Shown: positions 1 through 7,108, counted from the first letter of the stretch. The stretch is DNA of 33,382 nt from Verrucomicrobiales bacterium (GCA_016793645.1 JAEUHD010000206.1:1-33382), one strand, 5' to 3'. Notes: generated from the letters alone by a model not told the origin. Translations and numbers: made by a program.

Positions 1-235
1 AGTGAGGGATGGCCGCCACCAATCTGCGCAGCCACGACAGGTAGGACGCTTCAGTGGCGAGCGCCTTGTGCTGGCGCTGAATGACTTCTCGGGTTCTGTC
101 GATGGCTTCTTCCGCGTTCCTCTGGAGGGCAGCGTAGCCACCTTGGTAGGACATCGGCTGCTCAACCCGGAGTCCATTTTTGCCTTCCAATATACGACGT
201 CCCAGTCGTATATCGGAACCAGCCCGGTTCACCAT
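1..235 (-). CDS. Tyrosine recombinase, probable integron integrase (N-terminal part only, runs off the left edge)
   Basis: An open frame reads leftwards from ATG at 235 to the window edge (78 codons, no stop). The stretch at about 15-125 reads as an N-terminal core-binding domain of the integrase SAM-like type: a helix with REVIQRQHKAL, then ATEASYLSWLRRLV. This fits the R-x-x-x-x-x-H-x-S-x-x-TE-x-x-Y-x-x-W-x-R-R pattern of IntI and related recombinases. The catalytic R-H-R-Y half lies outside the window. Its position, divergent from a run of cassette-like small genes, is the standard intI layout. A second possible start is ATG at 154; the inverted repeat at 190-213 would then be upstream of the gene rather than inside it. 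Family call is by pattern; the identity as IntI rests mostly on context. Confidence 0.6.
   Translation of the reverse strand, partial: MVNRAGSDIRLGRRILEGKNGLRVEQPMSYQGGYAALQRNAEEAIDRTREVIQRQHKALATEASYLSWLRRLVAAIPH
190..213. repeat. Perfect 9-bp inverted repeat at the 5' end of the recombinase gene
   Basis: ATATACGAC (190-198) and GTCGTATAT (205-213) are separated by six bases. A third copy, ATATACGAC, occurs in direct orientation at 370-378, about 20 bp before the first cassette junction. The A/T-rich arms stand out from the GC-rich surroundings. They may be an operator of the recombinase gene or integrase-binding repeats of an attI-like region; the sequence alone does not decide. Confidence 0.45.
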
Positions 236-397
236 GAATCACTTACAACCAAAGCATCCGACCGGTCTCAGGAGTCAATTTCAGGGGGAAACCATCGCCC
301 ATGTTTGCCCGTTTCTCCTCGTGGAGAACCAGTTGCAAAGACCAGGCCCGGAATGTGCTCCAGAACTGGATATACGACCGCCGGTCGCAGATTAAAC

Positions 398-404
398 GTT
401 GGGC
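398..404 (+). other. First cassette junction (attI or attC core box GTTGGGC)
   Basis: GTTGGGC matches the integron core consensus GTTRRRY, and the crossover would fall between G398 and T399. The first cassette gene starts at 411, only seven bases later. The upstream region 236-397 would be the attI site. An alternative is a decayed attC: CGACCGG occurs near 260 and, inverted, CCGGTCG near 381-387. No gene is seen between 236 and 397. Confidence 0.6.
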
Positions 405-410
405 TAGGGG

Positions 411-794
411 ATGATCATTAACGGCAAAGCAATTCTGGTGATCTTGCTGACAGCTCTTGTCGGCTGTTCTCGGCGGCCGGTTGCGCCGGTTACGGCCAAC
501 CCAGGCGCAGATTCCCCATCTCCAACGAACGCGACCGGAACGCCATTTGGCTCTATGGCGGTCGCACCGCCCCCCAAGCATCTCGAGTTGATTGACGTGG
601 CCCGGACGATCCACCTAAAGAGTGCCTATGCGGAACGCTATCCGGCTCTTCGAGGAGCAGAACCGACTCCTGACGGGGGCTACGAAGTTAGATTTGGACG
701 AGAGGGTGGGTTCGGTAGAATTGGCGTCTCCTACTGCTTTGATGCATCCGGCCGTTACGACCATTCCAACGTTTCGCTGTGTGATGGATTTTAA
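411..794 (+). CDS. Cassette 1: small lipoprotein of unknown function
   Basis: 127 residues. The N-terminus has a short positively charged start, a hydrophobic core and a lipobox LVGC (Cys 19), so export by Sec and lipidation at the inner or outer membrane are expected. A Pro/Ser/Ala/Thr-rich linker follows (about residues 21-55), then a compact domain with two Cys (in SYCFDAS and SLCDGF), which could form a disulfide outside the cytoplasm. I do not recognise the family. The ATG is seven bases downstream of the GTTGGGC junction, and the stop lies four bases before the R'' box of attC1; this is a tight cassette layout. It probably has no promoter of its own and depends on one upstream in the integron platform. 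Confidence 0.65.
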   Translation: MIINGKAILVILLTALVGCSRRPVAPVTANPGADSPSPTNATGTPFGSMAVAPPPKHLELIDVARTIHLKSAYAERYPALRGAEPTPDGGYEVRFGREGGFGRIGVSYCFDASGRYDHSNVSLCDGF

Positions 795-797
795 TCA

Positions 798-890
798 GCC
801 CAACAAACCGCCCGCACCGAACGCCGTGCTCACGCCTCAAATGAAGATCGCACACCTTTGGCCCGGCGTCGGTGAGCCGGGTCGTTCTGC
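798..890 (+). other. attC1 recombination site
   Basis: R'' is GCCCAAC (798-804) and the following R' is GTTCTGC (884-890), 93 bp in total. The inner arms are CCG-T-GCTCAC (824-833) and GTGAGCCGG (872-880), a nine-pair stem with one unpaired T at 827. An extra-helical base on one arm is typical of attC sites, which are recombined as folded single strands. Confidence 0.65.
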
Positions 891-900
891 TCAATAGCGT

Positions 901-1428
901 ATGCCTGCGATTGCGAAGATTGGAACCGAAGTAAGGGTGACACCTGGCGATGACGTGCAGATTATTTTTGCAGCAGGAAAGCACGAGTTCGCCGATGACC
1001 GGTCTCCCTTTTTCCTGCGGGTTGGTGGCGTCATGGAAGAGGCAGGCGAGATCATTGGCGTGTTCGGCGATGTCATATCCGGTCACCAGAGATATTTGGG
1101 CCAGATTGCAACTCTTCTCGTTCGCTTGGACCACTCCGATTGGCGGCGGGACAACCGTTCGGGTGCCAATTTCAAGGTTGGCCGGAGCGTGGCTCGCCCC
1201 AACGGTAAGCATCCATTTTACCATCCCGAAGGCACGGACATTGACGGGTTTCCATTTGTGATTCGATATGGCTCACTCGAGTCACGGAGCGCAAACGAGC
1301 CCGAAGTGAACTCCGCGCTGGAAGCATTTCACGAGGGAAGAGCAGAACCCGACGGCACAGCGAACGGGAGCCAGCCGTTTCCCTCAGGGACAAATCCAAC
1401 GTTACCGGCGGCTGGCTCCCGTCGCTGA
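901..1428 (+). CDS. Cassette 2: unknown soluble protein whose frame continues into attC2
   Basis: 175 residues, starting with ATG ten bases after the GTTCTGC junction. There is no signal peptide or membrane segment. The first part is rich in beta-type hydrophobic alternation (VRVTPGDDVQIIFAAG, FFLRVGGVMEEAGEIIGVFG, YLGQIATLLVRLDH), suggesting a small mixed alpha/beta fold. I do not recognise a family. From about residue 148 the protein is encoded by the left half of attC2, and the TGA stop lies just beyond the right hairpin arm. The Gly/Pro/Ser-rich last 25 residues are therefore probably attC-encoded tail rather than conserved protein, unless a frameshift removed an earlier stop. Confidence 0.55.
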   Translation: MPAIAKIGTEVRVTPGDDVQIIFAAGKHEFADDRSPFFLRVGGVMEEAGEIIGVFGDVISGHQRYLGQIATLLVRLDHSDWRRDNRSGANFKVGRSVARPNGKHPFYHPEGTDIDGFPFVIRYGSLESRSANEPEVNSALEAFHEGRAEPDGTANGSQPFPSGTNPTLPAAGSRR

Positions 1429-1442
1429 CCTTTGCGTTCGGC
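1342..1442 (+). other. attC2 recombination site (best-formed hairpin of the array)
   Basis: R'' is GCAGAAC (1342-1348), R' is GTTCGGC (1436-1442). The stem is CAGCGA (1358-1363), one unpaired A (1364) and CGGGAGCCAGCCG (1365-1377), pairing perfectly with CGGCTGGCTCCCG (1409-1421) and TCGCTG (1422-1427): 19 pairs with a single bulge. The architecture matches a folded attC bottom or top strand with an extra-helical base. Confidence 0.75.
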
Positions 1443-1454
1443 GCCACTTCCCCC

Positions 1455-1763
1455 GTGAAAGTTTTGGGCTCAGTAAGACGATGGGGTTTCCCCGCAATCG
1501 CAGTGGCCATTCCGTTCGTGTATTGGTACGCGGCTTTCGCTGCACTCGGTCATTTGCGCCAGGAGAGGACGAGCGGGACGGATTTCTGTTGGTGGTCTGA
1601 GGTAATCTTGGCTGGAGTTTTCCTCGTTGCCTACTGTGCGACATCTGTCCAGGACAAGACCTACGTGCGCATGCCGCTCTTTGTCGGCTATCTCACGGTG
1701 AGTTTTGCACTGCTGACGTTCGCCCTCATCACCCAGATCATACTGCTGGCGCCGATGTACTGA
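1455..1763 (+). CDS. Cassette 3: small integral membrane protein
   Basis: 102 residues, GTG start 13 bases after the GTTCGGC junction. Three likely membrane helices: about 12-32 (FPAIAVAIPFVYWYAAFAAL), 50-63 (VILAGVFLVAYCAT) and 76-99 (the hydrophobic stretch before the end). The short loops carry charges, as expected for an inner-membrane protein. Function is unknown; small membrane proteins are common cargo in chromosomal integrons. The stop at 1761-1763 is ten bases before the R'' box of attC3. Confidence 0.6.
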   Translation: MKVLGSVRRWGFPAIAVAIPFVYWYAAFAALGHLRQERTSGTDFCWWSEVILAGVFLVAYCATSVQDKTYVRMPLFVGYLTVSFALLTFALITQIILLAPMY

Positions 1764-1773
1764 TGCCGACCTC

Positions 1774-1866
1774 GCCGAACAAGGCTGCTTCAGTGAACGC
1801 GCCGATTGTGCCTCGGCTCGTTTCGGAGCGTCCTTGTCGCCGCGTCACTGAGCAGCAACGTGATCA
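1774..1866 (+). other. attC3 recombination site
   Basis: R'' is GCCGAAC (1774-1780), complementary to the leading box of cassette 3. The stem arms are 1784-1801 (GCTGC-T-TCAGTGA-A-CGCG) and 1841-1856 (CGCGTCACTGAGCAGC): 16 pairs with two unpaired bases on the left arm. The expected R' position (about 1860-1866) reads GTGATCA, a poor match to GTTRRRY. Confidence 0.65.
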
Positions 1867-2138
1867 CGATCTCTGAATCAGTCCGCCGCCGCCTCCTGCT
1901 GACCGTCCTTGCAGTCTTCAGCGCTCAGCTGGCCGTGGGAATGGCCCTGGCCTTCGGGACGTTGCGACATGATCGTTCGGACATCGGCGAGGCTGGTGGT
2001 GTCGCATGGTTGCTGGCGGTCGTCGGGCTTCTCCTGATCGCTCATCCACTCAGAAGATCATCGCGCCCTGCGTGTGCAGCATCGTTGATACTCGGCACCC
2101 TCGGCTTTCTTTGCTTTCTCTTGGTTCCCGCAAGATGA
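1860..2138 (+). CDS. Probable cassette 4: small membrane protein
   Basis: 92 residues if the GTG at 1860 is used. The same frame is open upstream to 1806, but that part is the right half of attC3, so the junction-proximal GTG is preferred. Three hydrophobic segments fit membrane helices: LLLTVLAVFSAQLAVGMALAF near residues 12-32, VAWLLAVVGLLLIAHP at about 46-61, and a third close to the end (SLILGTLGFLCFLLV). Function unknown. No Shine-Dalgarno sequence is evident. Size and topology resemble cassette 3, but no obvious sequence identity is seen between them. Confidence 0.5.
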   Translation: MITISESVRRRLLLTVLAVFSAQLAVGMALAFGTLRHDRSDIGEAGGVAWLLAVVGLLLIAHPLRRSSRPACAASLILGTLGFLCFLLVPAR

Positions 2139-2159
2139 CAGAGCCCAGGTGGCCCAAGA

Positions 2160-2255
2160 GCCGAACCGTCAGCCGCTGCCAACGCCGAGACGAAAGGAGG
2201 GGACAGGACATCTGTTGGTGGATGTTGCGATGGCAGCGAGCGGAGACTGTTGTCC
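2160..2255 (+). other. attC4-like site containing an extra inverted repeat
   Basis: R''-like GCCGAAC (2160-2166) and R'-like GTTGTCC (2249-2255) are 96 bp apart end to end. The arms CGCTGCCAACGC (2174-2185) and GCGATGGCAGCG (2227-2238) pair with one A:A mismatch. A second inverted repeat, GGACAGGACA (2201-2210) with TGTCCTGTCC (2251-2260), starts inside it and ends beyond it. The region 2256-2381 holds no gene that I can support. Confidence 0.45.
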
Positions 2256-2347
2256 TGTCCCTCCCCCGACGGAACGGAGATTGCGGGAAGTTTGGAGGCA
2301 AACGAGGAGGGGTTCCCGCCTGCTCCAGGCCACAGGGACGGCGTGAT

Positions 2348-2377
2348 TGCAGACTGAATATGGATATTCAATCTGCA
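2348..2377. repeat. Inverted repeat just upstream of the DUF4143 ATPase gene
   Basis: TGCAGACTGAATA (2348-2360) and TATTCAATCTGCA (2365-2377) form a 13-bp inverted repeat with one mismatch around a TGGA loop. It is A/T-rich in a GC-rich region and ends a few bases before the start of the next gene, so an operator or a hairpin covering the translation start is possible. Confidence 0.45.
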
Positions 2378-2381
2378 AATA

Positions 2382-3527
2382 ATTGAAAGGGTACCTGCCC
2401 ATCAACTGGTTGAGCGGCAGAGACTGGAGCCTGCCGCTGTTTTGCTGGGACCGAGGCCATGTGGAAAAACGACCCTGGCCCGTTCGTTGACCCATCACGA
2501 TTTCGATCTGGAGCAAGCGTCCGAACAAGCCCGGCTGGATGCCCAGTGGCCTGCGATCATGGCTTCGCCGGGGTTGGTGGCCTTCGATGAAGCCCAGGCC
2601 TGGCCGGAGTTGTTTCCACGACTGCGGGGAGGGATCGACGCCGACCGCCAGCGGGCGGGGCGGTTTCTCCTGCTTGGCTCGGTTTCCCCGCACCTGTTGC
2701 GGGAAATCTCCGAATCGCTGACGGGACGGACGGCATGGTTGGAGCTGACTCCGTTTTTGGCGGTCGAGCTTCCCGGAATGCCGCTCGCGGAACGGTGGCT
2801 GCGGGGTGGACTTCCACCCGTGACGCTGGAGCCGGCGCGCTTTCCCGCATGGACGCAGGATTATCTTCGCAATCTTTCCCAGCGCGACCTGCCGCTCTGG
2901 GGATGGCCCGCGACACCCCAGGTTACGGATCGCTTTCTGCGGATGCTGGCGGCGGTCCATGGCCAGATCTGGAACGCCTCCCAACTCGGAGCCAGCCTTG
3001 GCCTCAGCCATCCGACCATCAATCGGTACCTCGACTTTCTGGAGGGGACCTTCCTGGTTCGGCGACTCCCGCCCTGGTCGGGCAATCTTCGCAAACGTCT
3101 TCTTAAATCCCCGAGGATTTTCTGGCGCGACTCCGGCCTGCTCCATGGACTCCTGGGTGCCGCCACGTTCGACCAACTCCTGGTGCAACCCTGGGTGGGC
3201 GCGAGCTGGGAAGGGTTCGTCATTGAGCAGATCCTTGGATTGCTCGCCGCGGACGGTCATCCCGTCGAACCCAGCTATCTCCGGACGTCGGATGGCTTCG
3301 AAATCGACCTCGTCTTCACATTGGGAGCCAAAACCTGGGCCGTCGAAGTCAAGCTGACCACGGATCCATCACCCCAGGAATTGAGCCGCCTTCACCGAGC
3401 CGCGGACTTGATCCACGCGGACTACCGGTTCTTGGTTTCGCAGGTGCCGATTTCCGCCATTGGGGAGGGCCAAGGTTCCTGCAATCTCATGGATTTCCTC
3501 ACCCTGCTGCACAGGCAGGCGGGTTAA
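2382..3527 (+). CDS. AAA family ATPase with C-terminal DUF4143 domain
   Basis: About 382 residues. Family members usually begin with an IERVP-x-HQLVER-like segment, and this is present here in frame from 2382. The codon there is ATT and the one before is ATA, so the start is unclear; the first ordinary alternative is TTG at 2442, which sits at the edge of the P-loop. Walker A is GPRPCGKT (23-30) and Walker B is VAFDE (66-70). A winged-helix-like segment follows (about 194-231), then the nuclease-like C-terminal motif with D309 and E322-V-K324. The molecular role of this widespread, often transferred family is poorly defined; roles in defence or addiction are guesses. The missing normal start may mean reduced expression or decay. 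Confidence 0.8.
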   Translation: MERVPAHQLVERQRLEPAAVLLGPRPCGKTTLARSLTHHDFDLEQASEQARLDAQWPAIMASPGLVAFDEAQAWPELFPRLRGGIDADRQRAGRFLLLGSVSPHLLREISESLTGRTAWLELTPFLAVELPGMPLAERWLRGGLPPVTLEPARFPAWTQDYLRNLSQRDLPLWGWPATPQVTDRFLRMLAAVHGQIWNASQLGASLGLSHPTINRYLDFLEGTFLVRRLPPWSGNLRKRLLKSPRIFWRDSGLLHGLLGAATFDQLLVQPWVGASWEGFVIEQILGLLAADGHPVEPSYLRTSDGFEIDLVFTLGAKTWAVEVKLTTDPSPQELSRLHRAADLIHADYRFLVSQVPISAIGEGQGSCNLMDFLTLLHRQAG

Positions 3528-3570
3528 ACGGTTCAGGGGCGCGACCCATTTCCATCCGAAGGGCCTGCTT

Positions 3571-3608
3571 GGGACAAGGCGGATCCATGTCCTGTCCCTT
3601 GCGTTTTT
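3571..3608 (+). terminator. Weak hairpin terminator after the DUF4143 gene
   Basis: GGGACA (3571-3576) pairs with TGTCCC (3593-3598), extended by two more pairs across a bulged A, and TTTTT follows at 3604-3608. It contains GTCCTGTCCC, the same word as in the inverted repeat near 2251-2262, so it may instead be another copy of a short dispersed repeat. Confidence 0.35.
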
Positions 3609-3643
3609 CTTGATCCACGGCGGCGCGCACGCGGGTCTCCATT

Positions 3644-4639
3644 TCAGGCGCCCCGGCACTGCGCGTCGTGACACCACAAACCCATTCCCTTCCTTCGCCA
3701 TTCGCTCTCCCCGAAGGTAAACGGTCCGCAGTCGACACCCCTGGGAACCACGCGGTGGACATGGTCCGCCCCAGGTGGCCCGATTGGCCGGTCCGGAACG
3801 GCGCCCGGAAACTCCAACGGTTCGACCCGGGCGGCCAACGGGGGATTGATGAACGTCGGGACGGATATCCGGCGCCGGCTTCCGGGGTTGATGACCCGAT
3901 GCGGCGCCGCCCGGTACCGTCCCCGTGTCAGGATCTCCAGCAATTCACCGGTGTTGACGGCAAGCACGCCCGGTTCGGCCGGGACGGGCAGCCAGTCACC
4001 ACGGGAGTCCTGAACCTCCAATCCACCCGTCGCGTCCTGAAGCAACAGGGTGATCCAACTCCAATCGCAATGGGGTGCCACCCCACTGCGCGGCGTGGAC
4101 CCTGATTGCGGATAATAACAGATCTGCTTGAGCAGGAGGTAGGGCGGTTCATCCGGGGACGGATCGAAGTACCCGGTCGGCAGGGAAAGACACCCGGCCA
4201 GCGCCCGCAGCAGCAGCAGCCCCACTCCCTGGGCGGCCTTCATGTAGTCGGAGACCACGAGGGCAAACGCCGGATCCGGCCACGGATTGCCTCCCGCCAG
4301 CCGGTAGTACTCCGGCCTTCCCTCCGTCCACGCCCCCTGCGGCCACTCCCAGCCCCAATGCAACTGCTCACGCCAGTCCCGAAGATTCTTCATCCGGGAA
4401 AATCCGCGGAAGTTTGAGGAACCACGGAGATCGATGGCCTCCTTCTCCTCCGCGGGTCGTTCAAAGAACCGGACGCTCACCTCCAGCATCGCCTCCCACA
4501 GCCCGCCGGGGATTCCATGGTTTCTCAGGAGGAAGAAGCCCGCATCGCGACACACGTCGTCCAAATCCCTGAGGACGCCGGCACGGCCGGGGGCACCGTC
4601 GCGCAGCGCCGAGGCGTCAAGGGTGACCAGGGTCGCCAT
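3644..4639 (-). CDS. 2-oxoglutarate/Fe(II)-dependent oxygenase, isopenicillin N synthase-like
   Basis: 331 residues from ATG at 4639, which overlaps the end of the upstream gene by 23 bases. The N-terminal DIOX_N region carries DVCRDAGFFLLRNHGIP. The double-stranded beta-helix core has the iron ligands H190-x-D192 (in APHCDWSWIT) and H247 (AAPHRVINP), and the 2-oxoglutarate-binding R257-x-S259 (RISVPTF). All key residues are present, so an active oxygenase is predicted: oxidation of a small substrate coupled to decarboxylation of 2-oxoglutarate to succinate. The substrate cannot be read from the sequence. The gene is third in the minus-strand chain after fumC and a deoxyribosyltransferase-like gene. 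Confidence 0.85.
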   Translation of the reverse strand: MATLVTLDASALRDGAPGRAGVLRDLDDVCRDAGFFLLRNHGIPGGLWEAMLEVSVRFFERPAEEKEAIDLRGSSNFRGFSRMKNLRDWREQLHWGWEWPQGAWTEGRPEYYRLAGGNPWPDPAFALVVSDYMKAAQGVGLLLLRALAGCLSLPTGYFDPSPDEPPYLLLKQICYYPQSGSTPRSGVAPHCDWSWITLLLQDATGGLEVQDSRGDWLPVPAEPGVLAVNTGELLEILTRGRYRAAPHRVINPGSRRRISVPTFINPPLAARVEPLEFPGAVPDRPIGPPGADHVHRVVPRGVDCGPFTFGESEWRRKGMGLWCHDAQCRGA

Positions 4640-5444
4640 GGGACGGAAACGCGACGTGCGGATCGAAGACGCGCCGGCCTTCAAACAGGAACTGTTCCCG
4701 GATCTCATGCTCCTGCCAGGTCAGCACCGCCTTGAGCAGAGTCCGGACGACGTCCGACTCCGAGGCGCCCCGTTCGATCAACCACCGCCGGCCCAGCATG
4801 GGCGTCACCACCCCGCGTTCGTGATCCAACTCCGCCCTTTGGATCCGGACAAAGAGTTCGCCGGATATGATTTCGGGGATGAACTCGAACCCGGGCAGCG
4901 CGACCCGCTGGAGCACCGCGCGCAGGCACCCCAGGTCCAGCTCCCCGCGGGCTTCGCGGGCAAGATGGACGGCATGTCGCGTCGCCTCGGCGACGGTCTC
5001 GAAAACCGGCACGGAATGTTCCCGGGCCATGGCCCTGAGGAAGACACGTCCCCGGTTGAGGTCGTCCACCTCCCGCGGGGTCAGCCGGACCCCGCCCAAA
5101 ACCGCGTCCGCGGGGAGATCCATCAGCGCGAGCGCCAGCCGCCCGCGCTGGCCGATCCGGTAGGCGCATTCGGCGACGGCGGCCACGCCGCGGGTCTCCG
5201 CCGTGACCACAAACAGCCACACGTCGGCCCGGGCCTTCGCCTCCATCTCCGCAAATTGATCCTCGGGCGTCCAGGAGCCCTCCGGTAGCTGCGGATCATG
5301 GAAGGTGATTCCCGCCTCCCGCAGCAGGGGGATGGCCGTCTCCGCCCTCCATCGGGAGCTGCCGCAGGAACCACCGAGGAAAACCTGGGGGGGGATGTTC
5401 ACGGATGCGACGGTGTCCGTCGTGGCAGGGCCGGGGGACTTCAA
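4617..5444 (-). CDS. Nucleoside 2-deoxyribosyltransferase-like protein with an extra C-terminal domain
   Basis: Up to 275 residues. The N-terminal half has the Rossmann-like start [13 protein letters not shown] (21-33), then [14 protein letters not shown] (49-62) and a helix ending in [12 protein letters not shown] (87-98). This is the layout of nucleoside 2-deoxyribosyltransferase-like proteins, in which a Glu in that helix is the nucleophile. The C-terminal part (about 186-275), with [15 protein letters not shown] and [20 protein letters not shown], is a separate domain that I do not recognise. The TTG start at 5444 overlaps the TGA of fumC as TTGA, suggesting translational coupling. A GTG 14 codons further in is an alternative start. 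A base-exchange or nucleotide-hydrolysing role is possible but unproven. Confidence 0.65.
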   Translation of the reverse strand: MKSPGPATTDTVASVNIPPQVFLGGSCGSSRWRAETAIPLLREAGITFHDPQLPEGSWTPEDQFAEMEAKARADVWLFVVTAETRGVAAVAECAYRIGQRGRLALALMDLPADAVLGGVRLTPREVDDLNRGRVFLRAMAREHSVPVFETVAEATRHAVHLAREARGELDLGCLRAVLQRVALPGFEFIPEIISGELFVRIQRAELDHERGVVTPMLGRRWLIERGASESDVVRTLLKAVLTWQEHEIREQFLFEGRRVFDPHVAFPSHGDPGHP

Positions 5445-6829
5445 GGCCGGGTCATGCGCTCCGGGCGGACCCAGGCGTCGAACTGCTCGGCGGTCAGGTA
5501 ACCCAGCGCGAGGGCCGCCTCGCGGAGACTGGTGCCCTCCTTTTGGGCCTTCTTGGCGATGGCCGCCGCCTTTTCGTATCCGATGTGCGGATTCAGCGCG
5601 GTCACGTTCATGAGGCTGACGTCGAGGTAATGGGACACCACCTCGCGGTTGACCTTCAATCCGTCGAGACAGTTCCGCGCGAAGCTCACCATCGTGTCCG
5701 ACAGCAGGCGCACGGAATTCAGGAAATTGTACACCATCACCGGATTGAAGACATTGAGCTCGAAGGCGCCCTGGCTGCCGGCGATGCCGATGGTGACGTC
5801 GTTGCCCATCACCTGCACGGCCACCATGGTCATGGCCTCGCTCTGCGTCGGATTCACCTTGCCGGGCATGATGGAGGAACCCGGTTCGTTCTCCGGAAGT
5901 TGGAGCTCGCGCAGTCCGCAGCGCGGACCCGACCCCAGCCAGCGGATGTCGTTGGCGATCTTCATGAGCGTCCCCGCCAGCGTCCGGAGCGCGCCCGAGG
6001 CGAAGACGAACTCGTCGTGGGCGCTGAGCGCGGCAAACTTGTTGGGATGGCTGGTAAAGGGAAGTCCGGTCAGCTCGGCAATGCGCCGTGAGGCGCGCTC
6101 GGCGAACTCCGGATGCGAATTGAGTCCCGTCCCCACCGCGGTCCCGCCGATGGCCAGGTCAAACAGTCCGGGCAGGGTGGTCTCGAGCCGCGTCAGGTTG
6201 CGGTCCATCAGGGACACGTACCCGGAGAATTCCTGTCCGAAGGTGATCGGCGTGGCGTCCTGAAGATGGGTCCTGCCCACCTTCACGATGTCCGCAAACT
6301 CCACCCGTTTCGCCTCCAGCGCCTCCCGAAACGTCCGGCAGGCCGGCAGGAGCCGCTGGACCACCTCCTCCGCCGCGGCGATGTGCATGGCGGTCGGAAA
6401 GGTATCGTTGGACGACTGCGACATGTTCACGTCGTCATTGGGATGCACGGGGGATTTCGATCCCATTTTTCCGCCCGCCATCTCGATCGCGCGGTTCGCG
6501 ATCACCTCGTTGGCGTTCATGTTGGACTGGGTGCCGGAACCGGTCTGCCAGATCCGGACGGGGAAATGTTCGTCGAGCTTGCCCTCGATGACCTCATCCG
6601 CAGCCGCGATGATCAGGCGGGCCTTTTCCGCCGACAGTTTGCCCAGCTCAAGGTTCACCTGGGCGCAGGCCTTTTTGAGCAGGCCCATGGCGCGGATGAC
6701 GGCGCGCGGCTTGACGTCATCACCGATGTTGAAGAAGTGGACGCTTCGGGCGGTCTGGGCGCCCCAGTAGCGATGCTCGGGGACTTCAATCGAGCCCATC
6801 GTGTCGGACTCGAGGCGGGTCTGGCTCAT
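5441..6829 (-). CDS. fumC: Fumarate hydratase, class II
   Basis: 462 residues, the usual length of the iron-independent homotetrameric fumarase. It interconverts fumarate and L-malate in the TCA cycle in the cytoplasm. The superfamily signature [11 protein letters not shown] is present, as are the active-site segments [32 protein letters not shown] (B-site region) and [11 protein letters not shown]. Start ATG at 6829 gives the standard N-terminus with RLESDTMG and the Y-W-G-A-Q-T motif. It heads a minus-strand chain with the next two genes; the TTGA overlap at its stop suggests cotranscription. Confidence 0.97.
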   Translation of the reverse strand: MSQTRLESDTMGSIEVPEHRYWGAQTARSVHFFNIGDDVKPRAVIRAMGLLKKACAQVNLELGKLSAEKARLIIAAADEVIEGKLDEHFPVRIWQTGSGTQSNMNANEVIANRAIEMAGGKMGSKSPVHPNDDVNMSQSSNDTFPTAMHIAAAEEVVQRLLPACRTFREALEAKRVEFADIVKVGRTHLQDATPITFGQEFSGYVSLMDRNLTRLETTLPGLFDLAIGGTAVGTGLNSHPEFAERASRRIAELTGLPFTSHPNKFAALSAHDEFVFASGALRTLAGTLMKIANDIRWLGSGPRCGLRELQLPENEPGSSIMPGKVNPTQSEAMTMVAVQVMGNDVTIGIAGSQGAFELNVFNPVMVYNFLNSVRLLSDTMVSFARNCLDGLKVNREVVSHYLDVSLMNVTALNPHIGYEKAAAIAKKAQKEGTSLREAALALGYLTAEQFDAWVRPERMTRP

Positions 6830-7060
6830 GCGGAAAAAAGAGTTCTGGGCCCGGACGCGGCACCATGCCGCCTCTCGGGGACCGGCACTTTACCCGGGTC
6901 CACGCCCCGGCCGCAAACCGGCTTTTTTCCCCGACCTGTATTCCGGGCGCATCCTGACCCGATCCCTGAACAGCCGGATGGCGGGACGGGGTTCGTCGTG
7001 CAGGCTTGAGCCTGTCATCCAGGGCTTCGGGGCGGCGGCGGTTGCGCGGGCGGGGGAACA

Positions 7061-7098
7061 GCCTGAAGGCTGGACTACAAACGGGGGGCAGCGGCGAT
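7061..7098. repeat. Copy 1 of a short dispersed repeat (GCCTGAAGGC type)
   Basis: GCCTGAAGGCTGGACTAC followed by AAACGGGGGG and GCGATT is nearly the same as 23909-23940. The flanking intergenic stretch 6830-7108 between the 5' end of fumC and the anti-sigma gene shows no other gene, only GC-rich sequence with small hairpins such as AGGCTTGAGCCT near 7005. Confidence 0.55.
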
Positions 7099-7108
7099 TC
7101 TGCGCACC

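Larger units (their letters stand above)
398..2255 (+). mobile_element. Integron gene-cassette array (three clear cassettes, one probable)
   Basis: The array starts at GTTGGGC (398-404) and holds small plus-strand genes, each beginning 7-13 bp after a GTTNNNC junction in the first three cases, with attC-like hairpins between them. The decisive sign is that each cassette's leading heptamer is the exact reverse complement of the R'' box at its own 3' end: GTTGGGC with GCCCAAC (798-804), GTTCTGC with GCAGAAC (1342-1348), GTTCGGC with GCCGAAC (1774-1780). This is what excision as a circle by IntI requires. The four attC-like sites are 93, 101, 93 and 96 bp long. Cassette 4 (about 1860-2255) has a degenerate leading box (GTGATCA), so it may be decayed. 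Confidence 0.8.

Noticed and set aside
2-421. Open plus-strand frame at the left edge
   Set aside because: It runs opposite to the recombinase-like frame, which has recognisable motifs, and crosses the first cassette junction. Its protein has no recognisable pattern.
2169-3260. Minus-strand frame of 363 codons
   Set aside because: It is antisense to the DUF4143 gene, whose Walker motifs are clear; Arg/Pro/Gly-rich composition is typical of a GC-rich shadow frame.
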